Source of the DNA: CAZFAI01 sp964516555
Lineage (GTDB): Bacteria; Patescibacteriota; Microgenomatia; UBA12405
NCBI GenBank assembly: GCA_964516555.1
Contig: CAZFAI010000005.1
Span: 1-33,670, forward strand
DNA length: 33,670 bases
Reading direction: 5' to 3'
The notes below the pieces were generated by a model, which was given only the letters and a program-made list of their open reading frames with translations, had not been told where the DNA came from and searched no databases. The position numbers and the translations under genes were made by a program. The first letter of the stretch is position 1; each line of letters starts with the position of its first letter. Of this stretch, positions 1-7,856 are shown piece after piece.

Positions 1-223
1 ACATATCTTTTATTATGAAAAAACCCGACTACTGAAGCCTAACCCTCGCTTATTTGACCTTTATCTCAAAGCAGCCAATACTAACCCTTCTGACTGTCTT
101 TTTATTGATGATTCCTCAAACAATGTCCGGGCTGCCCTTAACTTTGGTTTTTCTGCTCTTTACTATCAGGACTTCAAGCAGTTTAAAATTGAATTAGCTA
201 AACAACTAAATATTTTGCTATGA
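1..223 (+). CDS. HAD-family hydrolase, C-terminal fragment
   Basis: This is the 3' end of a gene that enters from the left edge. The frame reads from base 2 to a TGA at 221-223. The visible 73 residues contain the late HAD motifs: a Lys in a KPNPRLF context (motif III) and FIDDSSNNVRAA (motif IV), whose paired Asp residues bind Mg2+. The next motif, GFSALYY, fits the end of the Rossmann core in the epsilon-like or DUMP subgroup of HAD phosphatases. Such enzymes usually hydrolyse small phosphorylated metabolites, but the substrate cannot be told from this fragment. Its TGA overlaps the ATG of rnhB by four bases (ATGA, 220-223), so the two are co-transcribed and probably translationally coupled. 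Confidence 0.8.
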   Translation, partial: HIFYYEKTRLLKPNPRLFDLYLKAANTNPSDCLFIDDSSNNVRAALNFGFSALYYQDFKQFKIELAKQLNILL

Positions 224-855
224 AATTGCCCGATTTTACATTTGAAAAATCCATCATTCTAACCAAAACTCGCTTTCTTCTTGGTATCGACGAAGTTGGT
301 CGTGGGCCTTGGGCTGGCCCGGTAACCATCGGCGCTTTCTTGCTTGATTTAGACAATTTTAATCCGGATGATTTTACAAAAATTGGCGTCAGGGATAGCA
401 AGCTTTTATCCTCCCAAAAAAGACAAGCCATAAAAATGTACCTCCGGGATTCCGGTTTTAGATATCTGACTCTTTCTGCTTCTTCCATAGAAATTGATCA
501 GCAGGGGATAGGTGCGACTATTATCAAACTAATTGACCTGGCTCTCGACTCCTTTCGTGGTTTTTTTGATTTTGCCATACTTGATGGTAACTTAAAACAC
601 CCATCTCCTTCGGTAATTTCCTGCGTCAAAGCCGACAGCTTGTGTTTCTCCGTTGCTGCAGCCTCAATTGTCGCCAAAGTTGACCGCGATCATCAGATGG
701 ACAACCTGGGTAAGCAATATCCTGTCTACGGTTTCTCCGCTCACAAAGGTTATGGCACCAAAGCCCATTTCGAAGCCCTCAAAGCTAACGGACCTTGTCC
801 TGTTCACCGGTTTTCCTACAAGCCCATCAAAGAACTTGTCAAAATTTCCTCGTAG
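220..855 (+). CDS. rnhB: Ribonuclease HII
   Basis: Ribonuclease HII cuts the RNA strand of RNA-DNA hybrids and removes single ribonucleotides misincorporated into DNA. The 211-residue protein has the usual length. It shows the family signature GIDEVGRGPWAGPV (residues 22-35) with catalytic D24 and E25, then RDSKLLS, a third acidic residue D122 in FAILDGN, and D157 in SIVAKVDRD. The conserved HKGYGT substrate-binding segment follows. The start is fixed by the ATGA overlap with the upstream HAD gene, and no Shine-Dalgarno sequence is visible. Its last 40 bases overlap, tail to tail, the 3' end of the kinase gene on the other strand. Confidence 0.96.
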   Translation: MKLPDFTFEKSIILTKTRFLLGIDEVGRGPWAGPVTIGAFLLDLDNFNPDDFTKIGVRDSKLLSSQKRQAIKMYLRDSGFRYLTLSASSIEIDQQGIGATIIKLIDLALDSFRGFFDFAILDGNLKHPSPSVISCVKADSLCFSVAAASIVAKVDRDHQMDNLGKQYPVYGFSAHKGYGTKAHFEALKANGPCPVHRFSYKPIKELVKISS

Positions 856-1367
856 CTGACCTTGTTCCAGTCAGTTGTATCAATTTCTATTAACCTACCG
901 ACCTCAAGCGGCTTCGTTTTCCCTGCCAAAAGCCTCCTTTCTTGCTCCTCGTAGCACAGATGGTCAACATGACCCGGATGCCTTTCCCCACTCTCAGCCC
1001 TTTTTTTGAATCTGTCAAACAAAACCGGTCCATTTGCTTTGCACATCACCTCTACCATTTTATAATCATATTTTGCTTTCAACCGTTTAAGCTTTTCGCT
1101 ATCCACCTCCGCCCGGAAATTACTTTCCAAAACAAAACTTATTCCTCCCCTCATCATTTCTTCAGCCACTGAATACATAATTTTATAGCTGGCTGCCCCC
1201 ACCCTTTGTGACCACTCTCTGTCCTTCCAACCAACCTCATCAAACATTATTTCCTTAAAAGTATCCTTATTAAGAAAGGGGATTGACAATTTCTCAGAGA
1301 AATACCTACCCAATCTGGTCTTCCCGGTTCCGGATAGGCCGGAAATAATTATTACTACTTTGTTCAT
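816..1367 (-). CDS. P-loop small-molecule kinase-like protein
   Basis: A 183-residue nucleotide-binding protein with Walker A GLSGTGKT at residues 10-17 directly after the first beta strand, a layout typical of AAA_33/gluconate- or zeta-type kinases. Downstream features (FVLESNFR, then a basic lid-like RFKKRAESGERHPGH) fit a phosphotransferase that modifies a small molecule; the substrate is unknown. The ATG at 1367 is preferred over an upstream in-frame start because TATAAT (1374-1379) lies six bases upstream, predicting a leaderless mRNA. That -10 box overlaps the TAA stop of the upstream gene. The last 40 bases run convergently into rnhB. Confidence 0.75.
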   Translation of the reverse strand: MNKVVIIISGLSGTGKTRLGRYFSEKLSIPFLNKDTFKEIMFDEVGWKDREWSQRVGAASYKIMYSVAEEMMRGGISFVLESNFRAEVDSEKLKRLKAKYDYKMVEVMCKANGPVLFDRFKKRAESGERHPGHVDHLCYEEQERRLLAGKTKPLEVGRLIEIDTTDWNKVSYEEILTSSLMGL

Positions 1368-1373
1368 AGTTTC

Positions 1374-1379
1374 ATTATA
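1374..1379 (-). promoter_or_regulatory. -10 box TATAAT of the kinase gene (leaderless)
   Basis: TATAAT on the minus strand with six bases to the ATG, so transcription should begin at the start codon. The 18-base string spanning it (1363-1380) recurs exactly in front of the flavodoxin gene. It sits on the stop codon of the upstream gene. Confidence 0.7.
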
Positions 1380-3177
1380 ATAAAGATGCACTCACGGGTA
1401 CACTTACCGCCGTCTGATATAGATACCACACTAACATTCCAGCCAATATAATCTGGGCCAATAGTTTTAATTTCTTATTCTTTCTTGCTAAATACTTAAT
1501 GGCAATAGCCGTTGCAACCATTAATAGAGGAATAACAACCAAGGCCACCACCCAAGTATCAATTAATTTTATTTTCAAAAGTGATTCGGCCTGATGAGAT
1601 GCTAATTCCACAGACACCAATCTTATAAATCTCTCCTTGGAAATTCCCAACCCAAAAAAGTTTGAAAATCCGGTCATCAACCCCACCCAATACTCTCCCT
1701 CAATAATCGATGCCCGTACCAACTTTACTAAGGGCAGAAAGCCAAATCCAAGTGGTATCCAGGTCAAAAAGCTCCTCCTCTTCCTTACTAGGAACACTGC
1801 GAACATAACTATTGCTACCACACCCATTTGCCACCAAATCAAATCTGATTTTGGACTAGGTCCGTATGCCACCAACCAACCCAGCTCTACTCTTGATTTA
1901 AGCAGCCACCACCATCCTGCAGCCAGAAAGACTGACCCCGATATCCACCACCTGATATCTTTAATTAATATTGCCCCTACACCAGAAATTAGCCAAATAA
2001 ATATCCACATTGGAAAATAATTTGTTGCCCCATATTCTACCGGCAATTTTCTATCCAAAAAAGTATTATTATCCTCGGCAAAATAATCCCCAAAAGCAAC
2101 TTTTTTGTAAACAATATTTTCAGACAATTTATCGTTTTTTCTTGCCGCAATACTCAATTCCCAGTTATCGATATAAGTCGTTTCGTTTAATTCCGGAAAA
2201 ATCTCTCCAAACTCTTTTGCAAAATTACTCATGCTAATCGCCTGAGTATTAGTTCCTGCCAAATAATCAATTTGTCTTTCATATTCATCAGCCAACCTGG
2301 CCCCCTCCATTCCCACCTCCAGACCAACAGTAATCTGACCAACTTTATTTCTGCAATCCAAATAGGTGTTTGATAATTTCTTGAAATATTCTAAATCGAG
2401 TCCACGCTCGGTGTAGTCATTTGCCTGTAATGAGTAGTTCGAAAACTGCGGTCCCTGCCCCTCATAAGCCAATACAGGATCTCTCAATGCCCATTGAATA
2501 ACCACCACTTCTTCCTTTTCTTCGATATTTTCTGCCGGTTTTATGACGTTATATTTGGCTGGCCAGTAAGGAGCCCCCCACCATTGGCCCCAAATACCAT
2601 AATTATCGGTTGTTTTTTGATCGGCGACAATCATTGTGGCTTCTATTCCATATTTCTCCTTCATATACCCCATCGAGTAAGAGTCGATCCACCATGCCCC
2701 AACGGATTTTGGCCAATATCCGAATTCTTCTTTGAATGTCAAAAAAACTTTATCTATTAATCTTTCTCTTTCATCTCTCTGATAACCAGACAAAAAAACT
2801 ACTTCAGGGCTATACCACGGTCTGTTTACTGTGTAATAAACCATTGCATCACCAGCTAATTTTTCGCTAATCTCCAAAAACAAGCCCATCTCCTGATTTG
2901 CATCAAATTTCTTAAGCTGATCCATAAGCTCATCGTCCTTCATTGTGTCGTACTGCAACAACCAGGTCGCAGCCAATCTGTTTTTAGCAATTGGTTTGTA
3001 TTGTATTTCAACCCAATTCAGGTCTCTGCTTATCCACAGGCTCCTGTCTCTAATTGGATTGACTATCGTCGCATATCTGTTTTCGCATTCCACAGCATTG
3101 ACCTTACTGGTACCACACATCATCGCCAAAGCCGCCACCGCTATTAACCAAACTGCTGTCAATATTACTCTCTTCAT
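1375..3177 (-). CDS. Exported deacetylase-like domain with C-terminal membrane region
   Basis: The 600-residue product begins with a hydrophobic signal sequence (KRVILTAVWLIAVAALAMM). A soluble domain of about 350 residues follows, and the last about 200 residues carry five or six transmembrane stretches rich in Trp. The soluble part, with segments such as NRLAATWLLQYDT, EMGLFLEIS and SVGAWWIDSYSM, resembles the beta/alpha barrel of polysaccharide deacetylase or GH57-like proteins. I see no clear metal triad, so activity is uncertain. The ATG at 3177 is chosen because it overlaps the TGA of the upstream YibE/F gene (ATGA, 3177-3174); an in-frame ATG 21 bases upstream lies inside that gene. 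A role in cell-envelope glycans is inference only. Confidence 0.6.
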   Translation of the reverse strand: MKRVILTAVWLIAVAALAMMCGTSKVNAVECENRYATIVNPIRDRSLWISRDLNWVEIQYKPIAKNRLAATWLLQYDTMKDDELMDQLKKFDANQEMGLFLEISEKLAGDAMVYYTVNRPWYSPEVVFLSGYQRDERERLIDKVFLTFKEEFGYWPKSVGAWWIDSYSMGYMKEKYGIEATMIVADQKTTDNYGIWGQWWGAPYWPAKYNVIKPAENIEEKEEVVVIQWALRDPVLAYEGQGPQFSNYSLQANDYTERGLDLEYFKKLSNTYLDCRNKVGQITVGLEVGMEGARLADEYERQIDYLAGTNTQAISMSNFAKEFGEIFPELNETTYIDNWELSIAARKNDKLSENIVYKKVAFGDYFAEDNNTFLDRKLPVEYGATNYFPMWIFIWLISGVGAILIKDIRWWISGSVFLAAGWWWLLKSRVELGWLVAYGPSPKSDLIWWQMGVVAIVMFAVFLVRKRRSFLTWIPLGFGFLPLVKLVRASIIEGEYWVGLMTGFSNFFGLGISKERFIRLVSVELASHQAESLLKIKLIDTWVVALVVIPLLMVATAIAIKYLARKNKKLKLLAQIILAGMLVWYLYQTAVSVPVSASLL

Positions 3178-4268
3178 TTTTTTCTTCCCAACATCCAACA
3201 GGCTAATAAGGTACTGATTGGTACGGCCGCCACCAGCCCGATACTTCCCACCAGAGTTCTTACAATTTCTTCTGCAATAAATTCATAATTAATCACCTCT
3301 GACATTGGGTGCGGGTTATTTATAAAAATTAGGAGCATGGGCAACGAGGCTCCGGCATAAACCAAAACTAGTGTGTTAATCATTGAAGCTATATGGTCTT
3401 CACCAACTTTCATGGCTCTCGTATAAAGTTCTTTAAACTTTATTTTTTCCGATGCTTGGGTCAATTGCTCCACTATTGCTGCTTGTGACACGGTAATATC
3501 ATCCAATATCCCCAAAGACCCCACCAAAATTCCTGACAATAGCAACCCTTTCATATTTATTCCGCCTTGTTTTATCGCCGACAGCATGCCCGCTTCCTCT
3601 GACGCCATCCCGCTCAAACTGGTTAGTTCTGCAAATACCAAAGCCAATATTCCTGTAATTAAAAGTGATATCAATGTTGCCATCACTGATACTGACGTTT
3701 TTTTGTTGCTACCGTGAGACAGATAAAAGCTAATCGGAATGATTCCTATTGATCCCAGAATGGTAATCAGAATCGGGTTACCTCCAGCCAAAATTTGAGG
3801 TAATATAAATTTAAATATCACCAAAAAAGTAATCCCCATGCTCAGAAACGAACTTAATCCGCGCTTTTTGGCAACCACTAAGGTAATTATCAAAAACATA
3901 ATGAACAATAGTGCTAGTCCATCTCTCCTTACAAAATCAATTATGGTCAACATTTCTTCTCCGTTTAAGTCTTTTTGCTTTATCACCATCACCTTGTCAT
4001 TGACTTTGTAATTCTGGTTATTGGCCATTGGCACATTTCCCACCTCAATTTCTCTGTTTTGCCCCTTAAGTGTTCCGTTGGTAAATTCTAGTTTCAATTT
4101 TTGGTAACTCTGATAATTATCAAAAAATTCAATCTCACCCTCTTCAACAATTTCTACCCCTCTAGCCTCCAAACTTTCTTCAATCTTAAAAGGGATGTCC
4201 TCCTGCGCCCGTACTCCGCTCGCACAACACAACATCAAACCCATTGCCAATAGTAAACTTTTGATCAT
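3174..4268 (-). CDS. YibE/F family membrane protein
   Basis: A 364-residue protein with an N-terminal signal peptide (ending near GVRAQ, residue 21), an exported beta-rich domain to about residue 110, and six or seven transmembrane helices. The YibE/F signature is clear: SLGILDDITVSQ (D256, D257) and, later, DHIASMINTLVLVYAGASLP. Family members are multi-pass membrane proteins whose biochemical role is not established. TATAAT at 4276-4281 lies seven bases upstream of the ATG, so the mRNA is predicted to be leaderless. The gene overlaps the deacetylase-like gene by four bases, suggesting that both products act together at the envelope. Confidence 0.88.
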   Translation of the reverse strand: MIKSLLLAMGLMLCCASGVRAQEDIPFKIEESLEARGVEIVEEGEIEFFDNYQSYQKLKLEFTNGTLKGQNREIEVGNVPMANNQNYKVNDKVMVIKQKDLNGEEMLTIIDFVRRDGLALLFIMFLIITLVVAKKRGLSSFLSMGITFLVIFKFILPQILAGGNPILITILGSIGIIPISFYLSHGSNKKTSVSVMATLISLLITGILALVFAELTSLSGMASEEAGMLSAIKQGGINMKGLLLSGILVGSLGILDDITVSQAAIVEQLTQASEKIKFKELYTRAMKVGEDHIASMINTLVLVYAGASLPMLLIFINNPHPMSEVINYEFIAEEIVRTLVGSIGLVAAVPISTLLACWMLGRKK

Positions 4269-4275
4269 TGGATCA

Positions 4276-4281
4276 ATTATA
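4276..4281 (-). promoter_or_regulatory. -10 box TATAAT of the YibE/F gene (leaderless)
   Basis: TATAAT seven bases upstream of the ATG at 4268, in the 18-base gap behind the helicase stop codon. It marks a separate transcription unit for the YibE/F and deacetylase-like pair. Confidence 0.7.
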
Positions 4282-4286
4282 CAAAA

Positions 4287-5447
4287 CTAGCCGATTATTA
4301 GTAATTCTTCCTCAGCCCTGGTCACTCCGGTATAAAGCCACCTTCTCCACTCATCATCATCCATTTTGGCAAATCTCTCCTCAAACAACACCACCCTTCT
4401 TGCCTGGCTACCCTGAGCCTTGTGTACAGTCAGCGCATAACCAAAATCAAAAAGATCTCCGATTTTTGTCAAATATCTTTTATCAGAAAAATTCATTGCT
4501 CCTTGACTGTTAAATTGCTTTTTGTAAATCAACCCATCATAAATATTGTCTTCTCCATCCATTACAATCTCTGCCTCATACCAATCATCATTCTTAGAAT
4601 TTAATTTCACAACAACCCCCAACATTCCATTAAACACTTCTTTTTCATGATTATTACGAAGACAAATTACCCTGTCATTTACTTCAGGTTCATTCGAGGT
4701 AAATTCCAGTGATTTTCTTAAATAATTATTTAACTTCACCCTGGTTGTGTTATAGCCGCAAAGTACTAAAGTCTCGGGACTGAAATTTTCCAACCATTCT
4801 TCCACAATTGACTGACCCTCACTATTATCCCTCCTAATCTTTTTGACTCTAGCTCCAAAGTCGATTGCTGGTATTACACCTCTCTCCCTGGCCAATATCG
4901 ACAACCTTATTATCGGATTGTCTTTTGCTTGCCTGTGAATTTCTTCCAGTTTTAACATTGGTTCTTCCATTAAATTAAAAAATCCACTAATTGGTGGTAA
5001 TTGCCCATGATCTCCGGCTGCAATAATTCTTTTCCCATATGCCCGCAAATCTCTCCAGATATTAGCATCTACCATCGACGCCTCATCGACAATAATTAAA
5101 TCTGCCTCCAGACTTTCCCGTGGTTTCCAGCCAACAATTTCTTCCTTATCATTCACAATAGGGGAATATATTAGCGAATGTATAGTCCCAGTAGTGTCCT
5201 GATCAAAAATACTTTTTTGCTCCACCAATTTTCCTCTCAACACCCTTGCCGCCTTACCTGTATAACTGACAAAAGCGACTTTCGTCTTTTTGTTCCTTTT
5301 ATGAAGCTCTTTTCTGAATACAGACAGCAGCGTAGTCTTCCCTGTTCCGGCATAACCGCCCAAAGTAATATACTGTTCCGAACCTTTGTCCTCAAACCAG
5401 TCGTTCAGATTTCTTAGTGCTTTATTTTGATCCGTCGACAATTCCAT
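4287..5447 (-). CDS. RecD-like (PIF1/RecD superfamily 1B) DNA helicase
   Basis: An ATP-dependent 5'-3' helicase-like protein of 386 residues. Motif I is GYAGTGKT (31-38). Motif II is IVDEASM, motif III AAGDHGQLPPI, motif V TVHKAQGSQ and motif VI VTRAEEEL. The order AAA_30 domain followed by a UvrD_C_2 domain is that of short RecD/TraA-like helicases. It lacks the long N-terminal domains of RecD2 (700+ residues), so it is a minimal core version. A role in DNA repair or recombination is expected from the family. TATTAT lies five bases upstream of the ATG, again compatible with a leaderless mRNA. Confidence 0.88.
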   Translation of the reverse strand: MELSTDQNKALRNLNDWFEDKGSEQYITLGGYAGTGKTTLLSVFRKELHKRNKKTKVAFVSYTGKAARVLRGKLVEQKSIFDQDTTGTIHSLIYSPIVNDKEEIVGWKPRESLEADLIIVDEASMVDANIWRDLRAYGKRIIAAGDHGQLPPISGFFNLMEEPMLKLEEIHRQAKDNPIIRLSILARERGVIPAIDFGARVKKIRRDNSEGQSIVEEWLENFSPETLVLCGYNTTRVKLNNYLRKSLEFTSNEPEVNDRVICLRNNHEKEVFNGMLGVVVKLNSKNDDWYEAEIVMDGEDNIYDGLIYKKQFNSQGAMNFSDKRYLTKIGDLFDFGYALTVHKAQGSQARRVVLFEERFAKMDDDEWRRWLYTGVTRAEEELLIIG

Positions 5448-5475
5448 CTCTAATAATAAACCCGAAAATAACCTC

Positions 5476-5982
5476 TTAATTTCTAATTGTTACCCCGCCA
5501 AAAACCGCAGCCCCTTCAATCTTCATCTTACCGGTTATTTTTTCTTTAGGAGTTACAGCTTTATTGTCAAACCCACCGAATACTCCTGCTCCCGAGCTAC
5601 TAACGCTCCAGTCTCGAGGAACGATTATTTCAATTCCTCCAAAAACTGCTGCCACTTCCATCTCAACACTTTCTTCTTTCATTTTAGCTTCACTTAAATC
5701 AAGCTTACCTGCTCCAAACACGGTTACAATTTTTCCTCCCCGAAAATTTTCACTTCTAACTTTTTTATCAATTCCCCAAAAAATCACCACTTCATCAATT
5801 TTATCCTCTTCACTGACAACAGTCTCTCTGTCCCAGTTACTTTTTTCTGGCGGTCTGAGCAAAATCATTAACCCAATAAAGATCAGCACTAATGGCCAGA
5901 AAATCGACCACAAATTTATCCCCAGCCAAAAATTTACTCCGATAATTATTAAAAACAACCCCAACACTACTCTAGGATTCAT
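5476..5982 (-). CDS. LiaF-like membrane protein
   Basis: A 168-residue protein with two N-terminal transmembrane helices (about residues 4-42) of the DUF5668/LiaF type. A soluble C-terminal beta-helical domain has repeated GA-VFGG motifs: VTVFGAG, AAVFGGIEI, AGVFGGFD, AAVFGGVTI. This is the architecture of the cell-wall-active-antibiotic-response proteins LiaF/VraT, which modulate envelope-stress kinases in Firmicutes. No LiaRS-like pair adjoins it. The start lies four bases after the stop of the upstream 110-residue gene, so the two form an operon with likely coupling. Confidence 0.75.
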   Translation of the reverse strand: MNPRVVLGLFLIIIGVNFWLGINLWSIFWPLVLIFIGLMILLRPPEKSNWDRETVVSEEDKIDEVVIFWGIDKKVRSENFRGGKIVTVFGAGKLDLSEAKMKEESVEMEVAAVFGGIEIIVPRDWSVSSSGAGVFGGFDNKAVTPKEKITGKMKIEGAAVFGGVTIRN

Positions 5983-5986
5983 AATT

Positions 5987-6319
5987 TTATCTTCTTCGAA
6001 TAACTTTTAATGTTTCGATCCAAACTGATTCACCCAAACCCCATTCCTCCAGTAATCCCGGATTCGTCTCGCTTATCCCCAGAAGTAAAATCGATCCGAA
6101 TATCAACACTGCTGCCAAAGCCGCCGCCATCCTCGACCAACGGTAACCACCAATAATCATTTGAAATCCTGCCAAAATTAACAAAATAGGCCAATATCGA
6201 ACCAAAACAGCCCATATTTCCCACGAAACCAACCCTAAGTTGTTGAGAAGAAATGTCAACCCGGCAAATACCAAAAAAATTGCTCCCACAACACCGTCTC
6301 TATCATCCCTTTTTTCCAT
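5987..6319 (-). CDS. DUF5668-like small membrane protein
   Basis: A 110-residue protein with three or four hydrophobic helices and a basic C-terminus ending in RRR. The segment VSWEIWAVLVRYWPILLILAG matches the LiaI/LiaF transmembrane motif, also found in the downstream gene, so the pair appears related. TATAAT (6326-6331) lies exactly six bases upstream of the ATG, predicting a leaderless mRNA. Likely role: an envelope-stress-associated membrane protein, inferred only from the neighbour. Confidence 0.65.
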   Translation of the reverse strand: MEKRDDRDGVVGAIFLVFAGLTFLLNNLGLVSWEIWAVLVRYWPILLILAGFQMIIGGYRWSRMAAALAAVLIFGSILLLGISETNPGLLEEWGLGESVWIETLKVIRRR

Positions 6320-6325
6320 AACTAA

Positions 6326-6331
6326 ATTATA
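6326..6331 (-). promoter_or_regulatory. -10 box TATAAT of the 5987-6319 gene (leaderless)
   Basis: TATAAT with a six-base gap to the ATG at 6319, placed immediately after the stop codon of the 53-residue gene. No good -35 box is seen. Confidence 0.65.
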
Positions 6332-6333
6332 GA

Positions 6334-6495
6334 TTATTTTTTCAATTTTTTTCCGACAAAATAGCCAACCGCTACGCCCCCCAATCCCAAAAACTGTCCC
6401 ATTTCTTCGATTCTTACAGCATGCCCCTTACTGACAGCCATCGTTACCAAAAAAATGCCAAGATAAACAATCGGCAGTAATAATTTATTTGACAT
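6334..6495 (-). CDS. Small membrane protein (53 residues)
   Basis: A short reading frame from ATG 6495 to TAA 6334-6336. The product has two hydrophobic stretches (residues 5-21 and about 34-48) around a charged loop (GHAVRIEEM), and it ends in KKLKK. The second stretch, GQFLGLGGVAVGYFVGKK, is glycine-rich. The frame ends just before the promoter of the LiaF-like pair. This compact position, the positively charged end and the hydrophobic pattern suggest a real small membrane protein, but no family is recognised. A -10-like TAAAAT lies only three bases upstream of the ATG, so its promoter is unclear. Confidence 0.5.
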   Translation of the reverse strand: MSNKLLLPIVYLGIFLVTMAVSKGHAVRIEEMGQFLGLGGVAVGYFVGKKLKK

Positions 6496-6569
6496 ATTAT
6501 TTTAATTTTTAACTTCTATCAAGCGATTATACATCATACCATATCCGACCGAATCGTAATGTAATAATT

Positions 6570-7856
6570 TTAGACTGCTCTTCCTGAGAGTTGATATCTC
6601 ATCAAAAAACGACGAAGCTCTGTGATATTTTGAACCTTCATATCAGGATTATTCATCACTATTGTCCCCCTATCAGACCCCCTAAAGTCTACATCCAGCA
6701 CTGCCGCCGTTACCAGGTTTCTACACACCATCTCAAGGTAATCTCTTGCCCGGTCTCCCGTAGTAATATCCATAATTTTCGTCACCTCATTAACTTCTTC
6801 CATTAATCTTTTGAAACTGGGAGGTATATCCTCAAAAAAATTATCCCTTGTTCTTGTTAGAGATCGTCTCGCAAATAATCTGTCAAAATAAGCAGGATAT
6901 TTTATTTCACTAATTACTCTCGCCACATCAAGCAATTGGCTTGATGCTATCGCCGCTCTCCTTATAGTTTCAACACTCCCCCCCTCCTGTACTACAAATA
7001 AATCTTCAATCCTTTTAATTCTCTTTTCTTCAGGCAGTCCGAACATACCGCCCAATTTGTCAGCTTCAATCAAAGCTTTCTTCTCACTCATTTGTCCCAA
7101 CCTAAACTTGTCTGAAACCAATTTCAATACATTTCTGTAATAAGCTAGGATTTCCATTCTCGGTCCGGCCACGACTCCGATACTTGTAACCACTACGCTG
7201 TTTCTTGGAATTCCTCCAAAATGACCTTTTCCGCCCATTAAATCATGTCTCATGGTTGGGGCGTAAGGCCGGCTAACGATTAATTGTTCATCTGTTACTA
7301 CAGAAGTCCCTCCCGGTTTTTCTATCAAAATTAACAAATTACTTCGGCCTTCTTTGATAGGTTCAGCTACCTTGCTGGCCATGTGTTGTCCCACCCTCTC
7401 CAGATCTTCCACCGAATCAGGAGCCATTCCTCGTGTGGCAATTACACCACTACTTCTTAACTCATCTTCCATTCTTTCCCACAAAATACTCCTGTAATCA
7501 ATTTTCGTACCCTTATGCCTTTTTAGCCTTTCTGAGTAAACATCAATTAATTCATCAATAATTTGATCTCGAATGTGTGTTTTTCCGCTACCGGGCAAAC
7601 CTTCCAGAAATATTACATAACTTCTCATTCTGCCAATCTTTCCTTTGGCATAATTAACTGATTCCTCTTCAAATCTTCTAAATAATGGCCTCAAGCATTC
7701 CGTTAGGTTTGGCGAACCATTCTGTAAAAAATAAACTCTTTCATATCTGCCCGCTTCCACCCACAACTCCTGCCTTCTCGAATTCAAACTAGCCCAATCT
7801 TTAAAGTCAGGATCCTCCGTTTTGTTTGGTCTGAAGTTCTCCGGTCCTCTTTTCAT
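6570..7856 (-). CDS. P-loop NTPase of unknown function
   Basis: A 428-residue soluble protein with a Walker A motif GLPGSGKT at residues 86-93 after a hydrophobic strand (YVIFLE). A Walker B-like strand, NLLILIEKPGG, occurs near residue 175. The rest is mostly helical and charged, and I recognise no family beyond the P-loop kinase/AAA type. The first 50 bases overlap the end of the histidine kinase gene, an unusually long overlap that suggests co-transcription with the kinase. No nearer start is convincing. A TATACT box stands 14 bases upstream of the ATG. A functional link to the sensor kinase is plausible but unproven. Confidence 0.55.
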   Translation of the reverse strand: MKRGPENFRPNKTEDPDFKDWASLNSRRQELWVEAGRYERVYFLQNGSPNLTECLRPLFRRFEEESVNYAKGKIGRMRSYVIFLEGLPGSGKTHIRDQIIDELIDVYSERLKRHKGTKIDYRSILWERMEDELRSSGVIATRGMAPDSVEDLERVGQHMASKVAEPIKEGRSNLLILIEKPGGTSVVTDEQLIVSRPYAPTMRHDLMGGKGHFGGIPRNSVVVTSIGVVAGPRMEILAYYRNVLKLVSDKFRLGQMSEKKALIEADKLGGMFGLPEEKRIKRIEDLFVVQEGGSVETIRRAAIASSQLLDVARVISEIKYPAYFDRLFARRSLTRTRDNFFEDIPPSFKRLMEEVNEVTKIMDITTGDRARDYLEMVCRNLVTAAVLDVDFRGSDRGTIVMNNPDMKVQNITELRRFLMRYQLSGRAV

